DNA of 64,000 nucleotides from the NCBI GenBank assembly GCA_942490535.1, contig CALNXQ010000003.1, forward strand, positions 310,001 to 374,000, in the 5' to 3' direction. A model generated the notes under the pieces. It did no database searches, had not been told where the DNA came from, and saw only the letters and a list, made by a program, of their open reading frames with translations. Positions 17,994 through 27,156 of the stretch are shown in pieces (position 1 is the stretch's first letter; every line of letters starts with the position of its first letter). Both the position numbers and the translations under genes were made by a program. The stretch is from JAEINY01 sp942490535. GTDB lineage: Bacteria; Bacteroidota; Bacteroidia; Bacteroidales; Marinilabiliaceae.

Positions 17994-19319
17994 TTAACTT
18001 GGACTACGATAAAGAAATCGCCCCAGTATATTATCGATGAAAAAATTCTCCCCATTATAAGCCATTTGGCCCTTCACAAAGACGAACTCGGCACGCCCCC
18101 TTAATTTAAGACTTTCTTCAGAGGCATTTATCATTTGCGGAAAATTGCAATACAGATTGCGCTCAAAGTCCGGATCCCAGATGACTAAATCGGCATCAGC
18201 ACCTGGCCGTATAACCCCTTTCTGCGGATAAAGCCCCATTAATCGGGCCGGACGAGTGGACACCACATTCACAAAATCAGAAAAAGATAATTTTCCAGTA
18301 ATCACCCCCGACGTATACACCATCGACAGAAAATTCTTTAATAAGAAAAACTCATCCGGCCGGTTATGAACCTGACTATCTTTTAACACCCCTTCCCCGG
18401 CAAAGTTAAAGGAAGGACGAGAGATAATAAACTGCTCATTTTTGAGAATTTCCCAAAAATAATCGGCAGAAATTAAGCTTAACTTACCAATAAGTGGAAA
18501 ACCTGAGAAAACCGTATTTTTATCTACCTCAAACCGGGATGAATCCCCCAGATGACACGGCAACATTAACTCCGCATAGATATTTTCATGGATAGAAAAT
18601 TGTTGAATCAACTCTAACTCTTCGGCAAAACAAATATTTAGAAACAATGTTTTACAACTCACTTCAGCTACAATACCCAATATATCCCGTAATGAATGTA
18701 AATGTTGCACGATGGCCTCTTCAAACATATGATTCAATCCCATGTACCCACTACCAGGAGCTATTGGACGTTCCATTTCAACCACCAGCAAGAGATCAAG
18801 TTGCTTGATCATTTCCAGCATTTGATGAAAACTAGTTTCCTTGATTTCTTGTTGGAAAGGCCATTTGATATAAAACGAAGTGATGCCTTCATGGCTATAA
18901 GAATAATCAATTTCACGGGCTTCAAAATTTTTCCATCCATGAAACGATAAATGATAACCATAATCGGGTATAAGATTTAATTTTTCATTTTTGCGATAAG
19001 TCAATTCATCCTGAGATATAGGAGAATGAGACGATTCCAATATTTCCAGCATGGCGGTTGTACCACTCATAATCTCGGCCTGATTCAGTCGCCGTTGTTT
19101 ATCATTTTCCTGCTCCCCAAAAGTTGTAAAAGCCACGTTAGTATCCACTGCACCTGGAAAGATATAGTTACCCCCGGCATCAATAATGGGTGTTTCAGGT
19201 TCGGGTCGCGAAAGATTTTCCCCTATGGCAATAATCTTATTATTACCAATTAAAACATCGTGACGATCAATGCTTTGTTCACCTACAACTAGTCCATTTT
19301 TGAGGAGTACGTAATCCAT
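17994..19319 (-). CDS. Dihydroorotase/hydantoinase-like protein lacking the metal-binding HxH
   Basis: The 441-residue protein has the cyclic amidohydrolase fold: an N-terminal beta-sandwich (MDYVLLKNGLVV, IIDAGGNYIFPGAVD), a TIM barrel, and a C-terminal return to the sandwich (STRPARLMGLYPQKGVIRPGADADLVIWD). The strand-1 motif normally DxHxH reads DTNVAF (Asp59, Asn61, Ala63), so both metal-binding histidines are gone. The later barrel-strand His positions also appear replaced (VVEMERP, RPSFNF). Only a Lys in FYIKW may match the carbamylated lysine. It is probably not a zinc hydrolase, but the long intact frame argues against decay. It could be a non-catalytic partner, comparable in principle with pseudo-dihydroorotases of aspartate transcarbamoylase complexes. 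That role is inference. Confidence 0.8.
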   Translation of the reverse strand: MDYVLLKNGLVVGEQSIDRHDVLIGNNKIIAIGENLSRPEPETPIIDAGGNYIFPGAVDTNVAFTTFGEQENDKQRRLNQAEIMSGTTAMLEILESSHSPISQDELTYRKNEKLNLIPDYGYHLSFHGWKNFEAREIDYSYSHEGITSFYIKWPFQQEIKETSFHQMLEMIKQLDLLLVVEMERPIAPGSGYMGLNHMFEEAIVQHLHSLRDILGIVAEVSCKTLFLNICFAEELELIQQFSIHENIYAELMLPCHLGDSSRFEVDKNTVFSGFPLIGKLSLISADYFWEILKNEQFIISRPSFNFAGEGVLKDSQVHNRPDEFFLLKNFLSMVYTSGVITGKLSFSDFVNVVSTRPARLMGLYPQKGVIRPGADADLVIWDPDFERNLYCNFPQMINASEESLKLRGRAEFVFVKGQMAYNGENFFIDNILGRFLYRSPS

Positions 19320-19415
19320 CAGCCTCTATTTTGCTGTCAATTTAATTAAAAGCCTGATGGTTTGCAAGAAAGGCTACACAAGAAACTTTTATTATTAGCC
19401 CCCTGCTGATTTTAT

Positions 19416-19423
19416 TAGCTTTG
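19416..19423 (+). promoter_or_regulatory. Candidate -7 element TAGCTTTG for the plus-strand EamA gene
   Basis: This exact TAnnTTTG match ends 16 bases before the ATG at 19439. It overlaps a TTG at 19421 that could otherwise be read as an earlier start, which argues for the ATG. Confidence 0.4.
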
Positions 19424-19438
19424 CACAAATTTTTCGGG

Positions 19439-20338
19439 ATGACGTGGTTTTTATATGCACTGGTATCAGCACTATTTTTAGGTTTCTACGATATATTTAA
19501 AAAGTTTTCGGTCAATGGTAATGCAGTATTACCGGTTTTACTTTTTAGTACGATAACGTCTGCTCTCCTTTTCCTTCCTCTGTTATTCCTCTCACATTGC
19601 CAGGCAATATCAGAGGACCATTTGGTATACATTCCAACCATATCTTTCCACTCCCATTTATTAATAACCGGGAAAGCGATCATTGTGCTCACCTCGTGGC
19701 TATTTTCCTTTTTTGCCTTAAAGCACCTTCCGCTAACAATCGTTGCTCCCATCCGGGCTACCGGTCCTTTGTGGACCCTATTCGGAGCCATCATTCTCTT
19801 TAGCGAACAGCTATCCACTTTACAATGGGCTGGAATCATCATTACCATTCTATTTTTCTTTCTGTTCTCAACCACCGGTAAACTGGAAGGTATTTCCTTT
19901 AAAACCAACAAATGGATCTGGTTTGCCATCCTGGGAACTTTAGCCGGAACAGCCAGCGGATTATTTGATAAATACCTGATTCGTAACATTGATCGAATGG
20001 CGGTGCAGAGTTGGTTTTCCATCTACCAGGCCATTATTATGCTGCCTGTTGTAGGTATATTATGGTGGCCCAAACGAAAAAAACTCACACCGTTTACATT
20101 TCGGTGGAGCATTCCGCTAGTAGGTTTATTTTTAGTATTTGCAGACTTCGCCTATTTCTATGCTCTGAACAACCCGGATGCATTAATATCTATCGTTGCT
20201 GCATTACGGCGAGGAAGTGTTTTGATCGCTTTTGGCTTGGGCGCTTTTCTATTCCGTGAAAATAACATCAAACGCAAAGCCCTGTATTTGGCCGGTATAT
20301 TGTTTGGGATTGCGCTATTGGTGGCCGGCTCCTATTAA
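19439..20338 (+). CDS. EamA-family (DMT) transporter
   Basis: This is a ten-helix inner-membrane carrier of the drug/metabolite transporter superfamily, 299 residues from the chosen ATG. It has two EamA repeats, roughly 1-135 and 150-295. The first ends with the GAIILFSEQLSTLQW helix pair and the second with RENNIKRKALYLAGILF, the usual basic loop before the last helix. The frame also runs upstream to a TTG at 19421, but a promoter box overlaps that codon. It converges with a second EamA gene 39 bases away that is only distantly related. Substrate is unknown; relatives export amino acids or other metabolites. Confidence 0.85.
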   Translation: MTWFLYALVSALFLGFYDIFKKFSVNGNAVLPVLLFSTITSALLFLPLLFLSHCQAISEDHLVYIPTISFHSHLLITGKAIIVLTSWLFSFFALKHLPLTIVAPIRATGPLWTLFGAIILFSEQLSTLQWAGIIITILFFFLFSTTGKLEGISFKTNKWIWFAILGTLAGTASGLFDKYLIRNIDRMAVQSWFSIYQAIIMLPVVGILWWPKRKKLTPFTFRWSIPLVGLFLVFADFAYFYALNNPDALISIVAALRRGSVLIAFGLGAFLFRENNIKRKALYLAGILFGIALLVAGSY

Positions 20339-20377
20339 TCAGGAATCTAATTCTCTAAGAGTCATTTCTCAGGATGC

Positions 20378-21286
20378 TTAACCTAGAAACAAAATAATTA
20401 CACCTACTACCGCCACCAGGGAACCCATAACCTCCTTGATCGTGACTTTTTCCTTTAACAAGAGGATAGCAGGAGGAATGATCAAAACCGGTACAATGGC
20501 CATAATGGTCGAAGCGACGGCTGTGGTGGTATATTTAATAGCCAACAGAGAAAAACTAACTCCCAGAAAAGGTCCAAAGAAGGCGCCGATGGAAATACGA
20601 GCCATGGCCGCACCATAAGTAACAGCTTTAATTACTTTGGGCCAGTGCCCCGTAAAGATGAATAAAACGCCAAATCCAAAAACACCGGCTAAGACCCGGA
20701 TCATGGTGGCAGAAAAGGGATCGTAATCACCCATCCCCAATTTACTGAGCACCAAACCCAAACCCTGACCTGCGGCACCGCCAAAAGCCAACAAAATACC
20801 TTTCACCGGATATTTAACACTAACACGCTGGCCTTTCACTGGTCGCCCTAATATCACCAGGGCAATACCGGCAATGGTAACAATCATTCCAATGGTATGG
20901 AACAAGGTTAGCTGCTCCCCCAGAATGAACCATCCGAATAATGCCGCCAAGGGAGGTGCCAGGGACATCACCAGCATGGAGATGCGCGCACCAACAACCA
21001 CAAAGGCCTGAAAGAGCAACAGATCACCAATCACAAACCCAATCAATCCACTAATGGACAACCAAAACCATTGATGGGTATCAGCTCCTGTTGGAAAGAA
21101 AGTACCAAATCGAAACCAGGAAAAACTACCCAGTAAGACAATCGCCATGACTAATCGAATCAGATTAACAGACATGGAGCCCACCTTCTTACCCGCCGAC
21201 TCAAAGGCCAAGGATGTAAAGGTCCAGCAAACTGCTGTGAAAAGGGCAGCCATTTCACCCATGTGATTCTGAAACAATACTGTCAT
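20378..21286 (-). CDS. EamA-family (DMT) transporter
   Basis: The 302-residue carrier has ten predicted helices in two EamA repeats (about 8-145 and 160-300). The recognisable repeat ends are ALFGWFILGEQLTLFHTIGM and ILLLKEKVTIKEVMGSL. It is of the RhaT/YcxC-like subgroup and is not a close paralogue of the convergent neighbour. It is divergent from the RND efflux operon, sharing a 140-bp region with two overlapping palindromes, so the two units might be co-regulated. Substrate is unknown. Confidence 0.85.
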   Translation of the reverse strand: MTVLFQNHMGEMAALFTAVCWTFTSLAFESAGKKVGSMSVNLIRLVMAIVLLGSFSWFRFGTFFPTGADTHQWFWLSISGLIGFVIGDLLLFQAFVVVGARISMLVMSLAPPLAALFGWFILGEQLTLFHTIGMIVTIAGIALVILGRPVKGQRVSVKYPVKGILLAFGGAAGQGLGLVLSKLGMGDYDPFSATMIRVLAGVFGFGVLFIFTGHWPKVIKAVTYGAAMARISIGAFFGPFLGVSFSLLAIKYTTTAVASTIMAIVPVLIIPPAILLLKEKVTIKEVMGSLVAVVGVIILFLG

Positions 21287-21346
21287 ACAATTAATTGAGA
21301 TGATTGAACAAATCGGAATACGAGGCGTTAAAGAAACAAAATTTAA

Positions 21347-21371
21347 AGGAATATTTATTCCTGTGCAGGAA
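21347..21371. promoter_or_regulatory. Two overlapping palindromes upstream of the RND operon
   Basis: AGGAATA-TT-TATTCCT (21347-21362) overlaps TTCCTG-TG-CAGGAA (21358-21371). They sit immediately upstream of the -7 box of the efflux operon, where a repressor or activator would bind. No regulator gene is adjacent, so the factor is unknown. Confidence 0.4.
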
Positions 21372-21376
21372 AAGTT

Positions 21377-21384
21377 TATTTTTG
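21377..21384 (+). promoter_or_regulatory. Candidate -7 element TATTTTTG for the RND operon
   Basis: This exact TAnnTTTG match lies 43 bases before the adaptor ATG and just downstream of the paired palindromes. Confidence 0.4.
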
Positions 21385-21426
21385 ACGACTAACCACTAAT
21401 TACTCACTTTCTAAACCTGAAAAGTT

Positions 21427-22548
21427 ATGCAGCGCAAGATCATCATCATTGCTGTTATCTTATTAATAATACTGGCAGGTGCCACTTTATTTTTCTACCT
21501 GGGAGGATTAAAAAAAGATCCCAAAAAGATGGCCCCTCCTCAACTTAAACGCTACGTAAAGGCGGTTGCTGTAACCTATCAAAATCTACCCGGCGTCATT
21601 GAATCCAGCGGGCGCATTAAAGCATTCAATGAAATTACCATCAGTGCCGAAGTGGGCGGACGATTAACCAAAGGAGATCATATCTTTAAAGAAGGTCAGT
21701 CCTTTCGTGAAGGGGAAATAGTAGCCCTTGTTACCAATGATGAATTTACCTTTCAGCTAAAAGCGAAGAAAAGTAAATTCCTGCAAGCTGTAGCCACAAT
21801 TCTTCCCGACTTAAAAATCGATTTCCCGGAGACATACTCCAAATGGATGGCCTTTTTTGAGTCCATCAACATTCAGAATCCATTGCCCGAACTACCTGCC
21901 AGTGAATCGTCGAAAGAACGCATTTACATGGCCTCCCGAAATATCCTCAATGATTATTACGCGATTAAAAGTGACGAAGCCCGGTTGATCAAACATACCA
22001 TCATTGCACCTTTTGACGGCACTCTTAAAGATGTGGCCGTGGAAGTGGGTGGTGTTCTTAATTCAGGCACCCGACTGGCCACCTACACCCGCAATGATCT
22101 GTATGAATTGGAGCTCCCGGTAGAGGCCCAAAATATTCACTTGTTGGCAGAGGACATGCCCGTCCAGGTAGAAAATGAAACGGGCAGCGACCACTGGACT
22201 GGAAGCATTTCACGTGTGGGGCACATTATCGACCCAACCACCCAGTCGGTAAAAGTATATGTCTCGGTGAAGGCTCAAAAAGGCAACCGCCTCTATGATG
22301 GTCAATACCTGAGTGCCATTATCACCGGAAAACCGGTGGAACGAGTGATGGAGATGCCCCGAAATGCCGTTTACAACGGCAACGAAGTATATGTATTTAA
22401 GGACGCCCAACTGCATAAACACACCATTCGCATTGCTAAGATCAATAACGAAACGCTTTACTTCAACGGATTGGATGAAGGCGCAGAACTGGTTGTTGAA
22501 CCAGTCATCAACATCACCAACAATTCCAATTTTGAAATCATCCGCTAA
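21427..22548 (+). CDS. RND efflux periplasmic adaptor (membrane fusion protein)
   Basis: This 373-residue adaptor bridges the inner-membrane RND pump and the TolC-type channel. It has an N-terminal membrane anchor (about 5-27), the barrel-sandwich half-motif GRIKAFNEITISAEVGGRL at about 60-80, a short helical hairpin (about 115-180), the return lipoyl half IIAPFDGTLKDVAVEVGGVL at about 195-215, then beta-barrel and membrane-proximal domains. The hairpin is short relative to AcrA. It is the first gene of a three-gene operon, 12 bases before the pump gene. Confidence 0.92.
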   Translation: MQRKIIIIAVILLIILAGATLFFYLGGLKKDPKKMAPPQLKRYVKAVAVTYQNLPGVIESSGRIKAFNEITISAEVGGRLTKGDHIFKEGQSFREGEIVALVTNDEFTFQLKAKKSKFLQAVATILPDLKIDFPETYSKWMAFFESINIQNPLPELPASESSKERIYMASRNILNDYYAIKSDEARLIKHTIIAPFDGTLKDVAVEVGGVLNSGTRLATYTRNDLYELELPVEAQNIHLLAEDMPVQVENETGSDHWTGSISRVGHIIDPTTQSVKVYVSVKAQKGNRLYDGQYLSAIITGKPVERVMEMPRNAVYNGNEVYVFKDAQLHKHTIRIAKINNETLYFNGLDEGAELVVEPVINITNNSNFEIIR

Positions 22549-22560
22549 ATCCGTTCATTC

Positions 22561-25500
22561 ATGCGTCGATTAATAGAAACATTTGTCAAGTATCCGTTCT
22601 ACGCCAACCTGATCGTGATTGTCCTGTTGCTGAGTGGAACGGTGGGTTTTTTATCACTCAAAAAATCGTTTTTCCCGGAACGCACCTCCCGAATGATCTT
22701 TGTCTCGGTGGCTTATCCGGGCGCCTCTCCCAAAGAGATGGAAGAAGGGATTACGGTGCGCATCGAAGAAGCGATCCGCAGCATTGTAGGCATTAAAGAG
22801 ATCAACTCCACCTCATCGGAGAACTTTTGCCGGGTAAGCATTGAGACTACGGGGAAGTTTGACATTGATGAAACCCTGCAGGAAGTAAAAAATGCAGTGG
22901 ACGGCATTACCAGTCTGCCCATCGATGCAGAGCGCCCCATTGTCTTCAAACAACGGTCCACCACACCAGCCATCCGTCTGGGACTCTCCGGCACAGCGGA
23001 CTTAATGACCTTAAAAGAGCTGGCCTATCGTCTGGAAGATGACTTCCTGGCCTCGGGACTGATCAGCCAGATCAACATCAGTGGGTTTCCCAGCACGGAG
23101 ATCTCCATTGAAGCCTCCGAAGAAAATTTACTGCGTTATGGCGTTACCCTATTCGATATCAGTCAAGCCATCTCCCGAACCAACCGGGATATCTCCGGCG
23201 GGCAATTAAAAAGTGAGGAACACATGATTATTGTGCGTGCCCGCAATCGCACGGTTGATGCCAATGCCATTGGTGACATAGTGGTACGGGCCGGCAATTC
23301 GGGTAGCATGGTGCGCATCCGCGATTTAGGAACCGTCAAAAAACAATTTGCGGACGTACCCAACAAAGCCATGCTGAATGGAAAACATGCCATCTCCATT
23401 AGCGTTAATAAACTCATCACAGAAGATCTGGAAAAAATCTCTGAATTCATTCAGGAATATGCCGATGAATTCAACGAAACCCATGTCAATGCGCAAATAG
23501 ACGTTACCTTTGACTTTCTGGATATGCTCTATTCCCGGTTAAACCTACTCTATCGAAATGGATTGGTGGGTCTCTTACTGGTGGTTATTACCCTGGCGCT
23601 CTTTTTAAGTTTCAGACTTTCTTTGTGGGTGGCCTGGGGCATTCCGGCCTCCTTCCTGGCCATGTTTGTGCTGGCCAATTTCAATGGCATCACCATCAAT
23701 ATGATCTCTCTCTTTGGAATGATCCTGGTAGTCGGTATTTTGGTCGATGATGGAATTGTAATCGCCGAAAATATCTTTTCGCATTTCGAAAAAGGGAAAT
23801 CCCCCATGAAAGCGGCGGTTGATGGCACTATGGAAGTAATGCCGGCAGTATTAACGTCGGTGATCACTACTATTTTGGCGTTTTCGCCCTTGTTATTCAT
23901 CGAGGGACAAATGGAATTCTTATTTGAAATGGCCTTTGTGGTGACAGCCAGTTTGTTTTTTAGTTTATTCGAAGCCTTTTTTGTATTACCCGCTCACATT
24001 GGCACGCCGCATATCTTAAAACGTAATCACACGCAGGACAACTTTGGAAACCGGGTGCGCAACCGCCTTGAAAACATGGTTTTTGTGCTGCGTGAAAAAC
24101 TATATGGTCGCCTGTTGTCTTGGATCTTGAAATGGCGCTATGCAGTCATTGCAATGCCGGTCTTCTTCGTGCTGGTAACAGCCGGTCTGTTTAAAGGTGG
24201 ATTAATCGCTTCTACATTCTTTCCCAACATTCCACCCGATAGTTTTAATGTGAATGTGGCCTTTACCCCCGGTGAAGGCGAAAAGCAAACCTTTGAAACC
24301 CTTCAAGGCTTTGAGAAGCGCATCTGGGAAGTTAATGAAGAACTAAAAGCAACCTATAATGATTCCAACAATTTCATCGCTTACACCTATTTAATTGTTG
24401 GTTCAGCCTTTGATGGTCAAGAGTCGGGCAGCCATGCCGGACACATCGCCGTCAACCTGAGAAACATGGAAGGCAGTCCCGTTTCATCCTTCGAGATCAA
24501 CACCATGGTTCGGGAAAAAATTGGCAAAGTACCCGAAGCGGACAAATTATCTGTGGCCGGTCGCAATCGATGGGGAGCCCCTATCTCCATCAGTTTATTG
24601 AGTCGCAACCTGGAAGAATTGGAACCGGCACGTGATCTGCTGATTAAAGAAATGGCCAACATGACTGAGTTAACTGAGATCGTGGATAACAATGCCCTGG
24701 GCGCGCAAGAAATTAGGCTGAAACTGAAACCGGAAGCTTATTTCCTGGGGTTGGACTATTTCACCATCCTCAACCAGGTGCGTAACGGGTTCTTCGGTGC
24801 CCAAGCCCAACGCCTGCAGCTGGGGAAAGATGAAATGAGGGTTTGGGTACGTTATCCGCCTGAAGATCGCATGCAAATTGGACAGCTGGAACAGATCAAA
24901 ATTAAAACAGCCCATGGGGAATATCCACTGAGTGAATTGGCCACTTATGAATTGACGCGTGGCCCGGTAGCTATCCATCGTTTCAATGGCAAACGGGAGA
25001 TCCGTGTAGAAGCAGATCTGATTGATCCCTATGCACCGGTACCGCCTCTTTTGAATGATATTGAAAACAACATTTTGCCAAAAGTTAAAGCGCAATATCC
25101 GGGGATCCGTTATGTCTTTCAGGGACAGCAAAAATCAGCTCAGGAATCCCAAAACTCCATGATGAATTATTTTATCCCTGCTTTCTTCCTGATTGCGTTG
25201 ATCATCATGATTCATTTCAAATCCGCCGGACAAGGATTAATCATCTTATCCATGATTCCACTGGGATACATGGGAGCAGCCTGGGGACACTGGATTCACG
25301 GCTTACCAGTATCGATGCTAAGTGTCTGGGGCATGGTGGCCCTCTCGGGGGTGATTGTGAATGATGCAGTGGTTTTCCTGCAAAAATTTAACCGTTTGTT
25401 AGGTGAAGGATTGAAAATTGAGCAAGCCGTTTATCAAGCCGGTGTGGCCCGTTTTAGGCCCATCTTGCTCACCACACTCACCACTACCATTGGTCTGTTC

Positions 25501-25728
25501 CCCATCATTCTGGAACAAAGTCGACAGGCACAGTATTTAATTCCGATGGCAATTGCATTAGCCTATGGCGTATTCTTTGGAACCGGCTTTATTCTCACCA
25601 TCTTCCCCACAGCCATCCTGTTCTTAAACGACATTCGCGTTTGGTTACGCTGGTTGTGGACGGGACAAAAGCCAAGCCGGGAAGAAGTGGAGAAAGTGAT
25701 CATCAACCAAAAACGTGTAATTGAATAA
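22561..25728 (+). CDS. RND-family efflux transporter (AcrB/MdtB-like)
   Basis: The 1055-residue proton-driven inner-membrane pump expels drugs, lipids or metals. It has the standard plan: TM1 at 13-32, a large periplasmic porter loop, TM2-6 at about 340-480, TM7 near 535, a second porter loop, and TM8-12 at about 870-1030. The TM4 proton-relay motif is seen in VVGILVDDGIVIAENIF (adjacent Asp residues). The TM1 neighbourhood FFPERTSRMIFVSVAYPGASP is typical of HAE-type pumps. The heavy-metal signature of CusA/CzcA is not obvious, so an organic substrate is more likely. It is flanked by adaptor and TolC genes in one operon. Confidence 0.93.
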   Translation: MRRLIETFVKYPFYANLIVIVLLLSGTVGFLSLKKSFFPERTSRMIFVSVAYPGASPKEMEEGITVRIEEAIRSIVGIKEINSTSSENFCRVSIETTGKFDIDETLQEVKNAVDGITSLPIDAERPIVFKQRSTTPAIRLGLSGTADLMTLKELAYRLEDDFLASGLISQINISGFPSTEISIEASEENLLRYGVTLFDISQAISRTNRDISGGQLKSEEHMIIVRARNRTVDANAIGDIVVRAGNSGSMVRIRDLGTVKKQFADVPNKAMLNGKHAISISVNKLITEDLEKISEFIQEYADEFNETHVNAQIDVTFDFLDMLYSRLNLLYRNGLVGLLLVVITLALFLSFRLSLWVAWGIPASFLAMFVLANFNGITINMISLFGMILVVGILVDDGIVIAENIFSHFEKGKSPMKAAVDGTMEVMPAVLTSVITTILAFSPLLFIEGQMEFLFEMAFVVTASLFFSLFEAFFVLPAHIGTPHILKRNHTQDNFGNRVRNRLENMVFVLREKLYGRLLSWILKWRYAVIAMPVFFVLVTAGLFKGGLIASTFFPNIPPDSFNVNVAFTPGEGEKQTFETLQGFEKRIWEVNEELKATYNDSNNFIAYTYLIVGSAFDGQESGSHAGHIAVNLRNMEGSPVSSFEINTMVREKIGKVPEADKLSVAGRNRWGAPISISLLSRNLEELEPARDLLIKEMANMTELTEIVDNNALGAQEIRLKLKPEAYFLGLDYFTILNQVRNGFFGAQAQRLQLGKDEMRVWVRYPPEDRMQIGQLEQIKIKTAHGEYPLSELATYELTRGPVAIHRFNGKREIRVEADLIDPYAPVPPLLNDIENNILPKVKAQYPGIRYVFQGQQKSAQESQNSMMNYFIPAFFLIALIIMIHFKSAGQGLIILSMIPLGYMGAAWGHWIHGLPVSMLSVWGMVALSGVIVNDAVVFLQKFNRLLGEGLKIEQAVYQAGVARFRPILLTTLTTTIGLFPIILEQSRQAQYLIPMAIALAYGVFFGTGFILTIFPTAILFLNDIRVWLRWLWTGQKPSREEVEKVIINQKRVIE

Positions 25729-25732
25729 CCCA

Positions 25733-27046
25733 ATGAGAGACATTCATTTCCATACAACTTTTCTAATCCTGCTTATTTCATTTGGGGTTGCCAGGCAGAG
25801 TCAGGCACAAGAGGCATTATCACTTCAAGAGGCCATCACTCTGGGACTGGAGAACAACTACAAAATCCAGATGGAACGTAACGATGTGGAGATTGCACAT
25901 AGACAGAATACCTGGGGCAATGCCGGTGCCTATCCGGCACTGACCTTCAATGCCACAGCCAGCACCAATTTAACTGATCTGACAGAAAACAACAACCGGA
26001 GCGGTTCCCTGACGCCTGCGTTACAATTAAACTGGGTGTTGTTTGATGGCTTTGCCATTCGTATCCGTAAAGACCGCTTGAATCAATTAAGTCAGCTCTC
26101 CGAAGGCAACGCCGCTGTGGTGATCGAAAATACCGTTCAAGCCATCATTTTAGCCTATTACGATGTGCAACTGGAGCAGGAACGATTAGCCTTGTTCCGC
26201 GAAGTGATGAAACTGTCAGAAGATCGCTTCAACTACATTCAGAACCGGGTTGACATGGGAGCCGGTAGTACTTACGAAGCATTGCAGGCTAAAACAGCCT
26301 GGCTAACGGACAAATCACTGTATCTGAGCCAGGAAATGGTGGTTCGGTCGGCACATCGCCTGTTGGGTTATTTGTTGGCAACGCCTGATCAAAACAGCTT
26401 CGCTTTATCCGATTCATTAAAGCCCGTCATTCATGACTATGAACTGGCTGCGTTGCAAGATAAGATGGTAGCCAGTAATCAAACACTTCAAAATCAATAT
26501 CTGAACCTGCAACTATTGGAACGCAACATGGCCCTGGAGCGCAGTGAACGCTACCCGACTCTGGCCTTGAATTCAAGGGGGCAATATGATGACTATCCGG
26601 ACTTTCTGAATAACCCATCCTCATCCAATAAGTCCCGATTAGGACTGTATTCCAGCCTGTCGCTGAGCTATAACATCTCCAATGGAAACCGGGTGAACCG
26701 AAACATTGCCATCGCACGCATTCAACAAGCCACCGGGGACATTCAACTGGCAGATATGAAACACCAATTGAACAGTCAGCTAATCAACCTGCATGATCTC
26801 TTTGGGGTTCGTAAGGAATTGGTTTATGTCGCCCAGGAGAATCTGGCCACAGCTAAACTGAATCTGGACATCTCCACCGAGAAGTACCGTAACGGGGTGA
26901 TCAATTCGTTTAACTTTCGCGATGTTCAACGTACCTACTTGCAAACAGCGCTTTCAAAACTAAATGCCGTCTACAATTTAATTGAGACACATACCGATTT
27001 GGTGCGCATCACCGGCGGAATAATTGGCGAATACGAAGGAAATTAA
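25733..27046 (+). CDS. TolC-family outer-membrane efflux channel
   Basis: This trimeric outer-membrane channel completes the tripartite RND system. It is 437 residues from the ATG at 25733; a TTG at 25721 inside the pump gene also opens the frame but is less likely. The signal peptide is about 1-25 (FLILLISFGVARQSQAQ). Two OEP repeats follow with long helices (LSLQEAITLGLENNYKIQMERNDVEIA, and the matching second-half NLDISTEKYRNGVINSF). The start is 4 bases after the pump stop, so the genes are translationally close. A strong terminator follows at 27118. Confidence 0.92.
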   Translation: MRDIHFHTTFLILLISFGVARQSQAQEALSLQEAITLGLENNYKIQMERNDVEIAHRQNTWGNAGAYPALTFNATASTNLTDLTENNNRSGSLTPALQLNWVLFDGFAIRIRKDRLNQLSQLSEGNAAVVIENTVQAIILAYYDVQLEQERLALFREVMKLSEDRFNYIQNRVDMGAGSTYEALQAKTAWLTDKSLYLSQEMVVRSAHRLLGYLLATPDQNSFALSDSLKPVIHDYELAALQDKMVASNQTLQNQYLNLQLLERNMALERSERYPTLALNSRGQYDDYPDFLNNPSSSNKSRLGLYSSLSLSYNISNGNRVNRNIAIARIQQATGDIQLADMKHQLNSQLINLHDLFGVRKELVYVAQENLATAKLNLDISTEKYRNGVINSFNFRDVQRTYLQTALSKLNAVYNLIETHTDLVRITGGIIGEYEGN

Positions 27047-27117
27047 GTTGAAGCACTGAAAAGGGAACGTGAAAAGGTAAAAGGTCAAAGGTAAATACAA
27101 TCCCACATAACACAAAG

Positions 27118-27152
27118 GGCTGCTCACTTAAAACCAGGAGCAGCCTTTTTTT
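27118..27152 (+). terminator. Terminator of the RND efflux operon
   Basis: GGCTGCTC/GAGCAGCC with a 12-base loop is followed by eight T. It lies 72 bases after the TolC gene and just beyond the convergent CDF reading frame. Confidence 0.85.
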
Positions 27153-27156
27153 TAGT

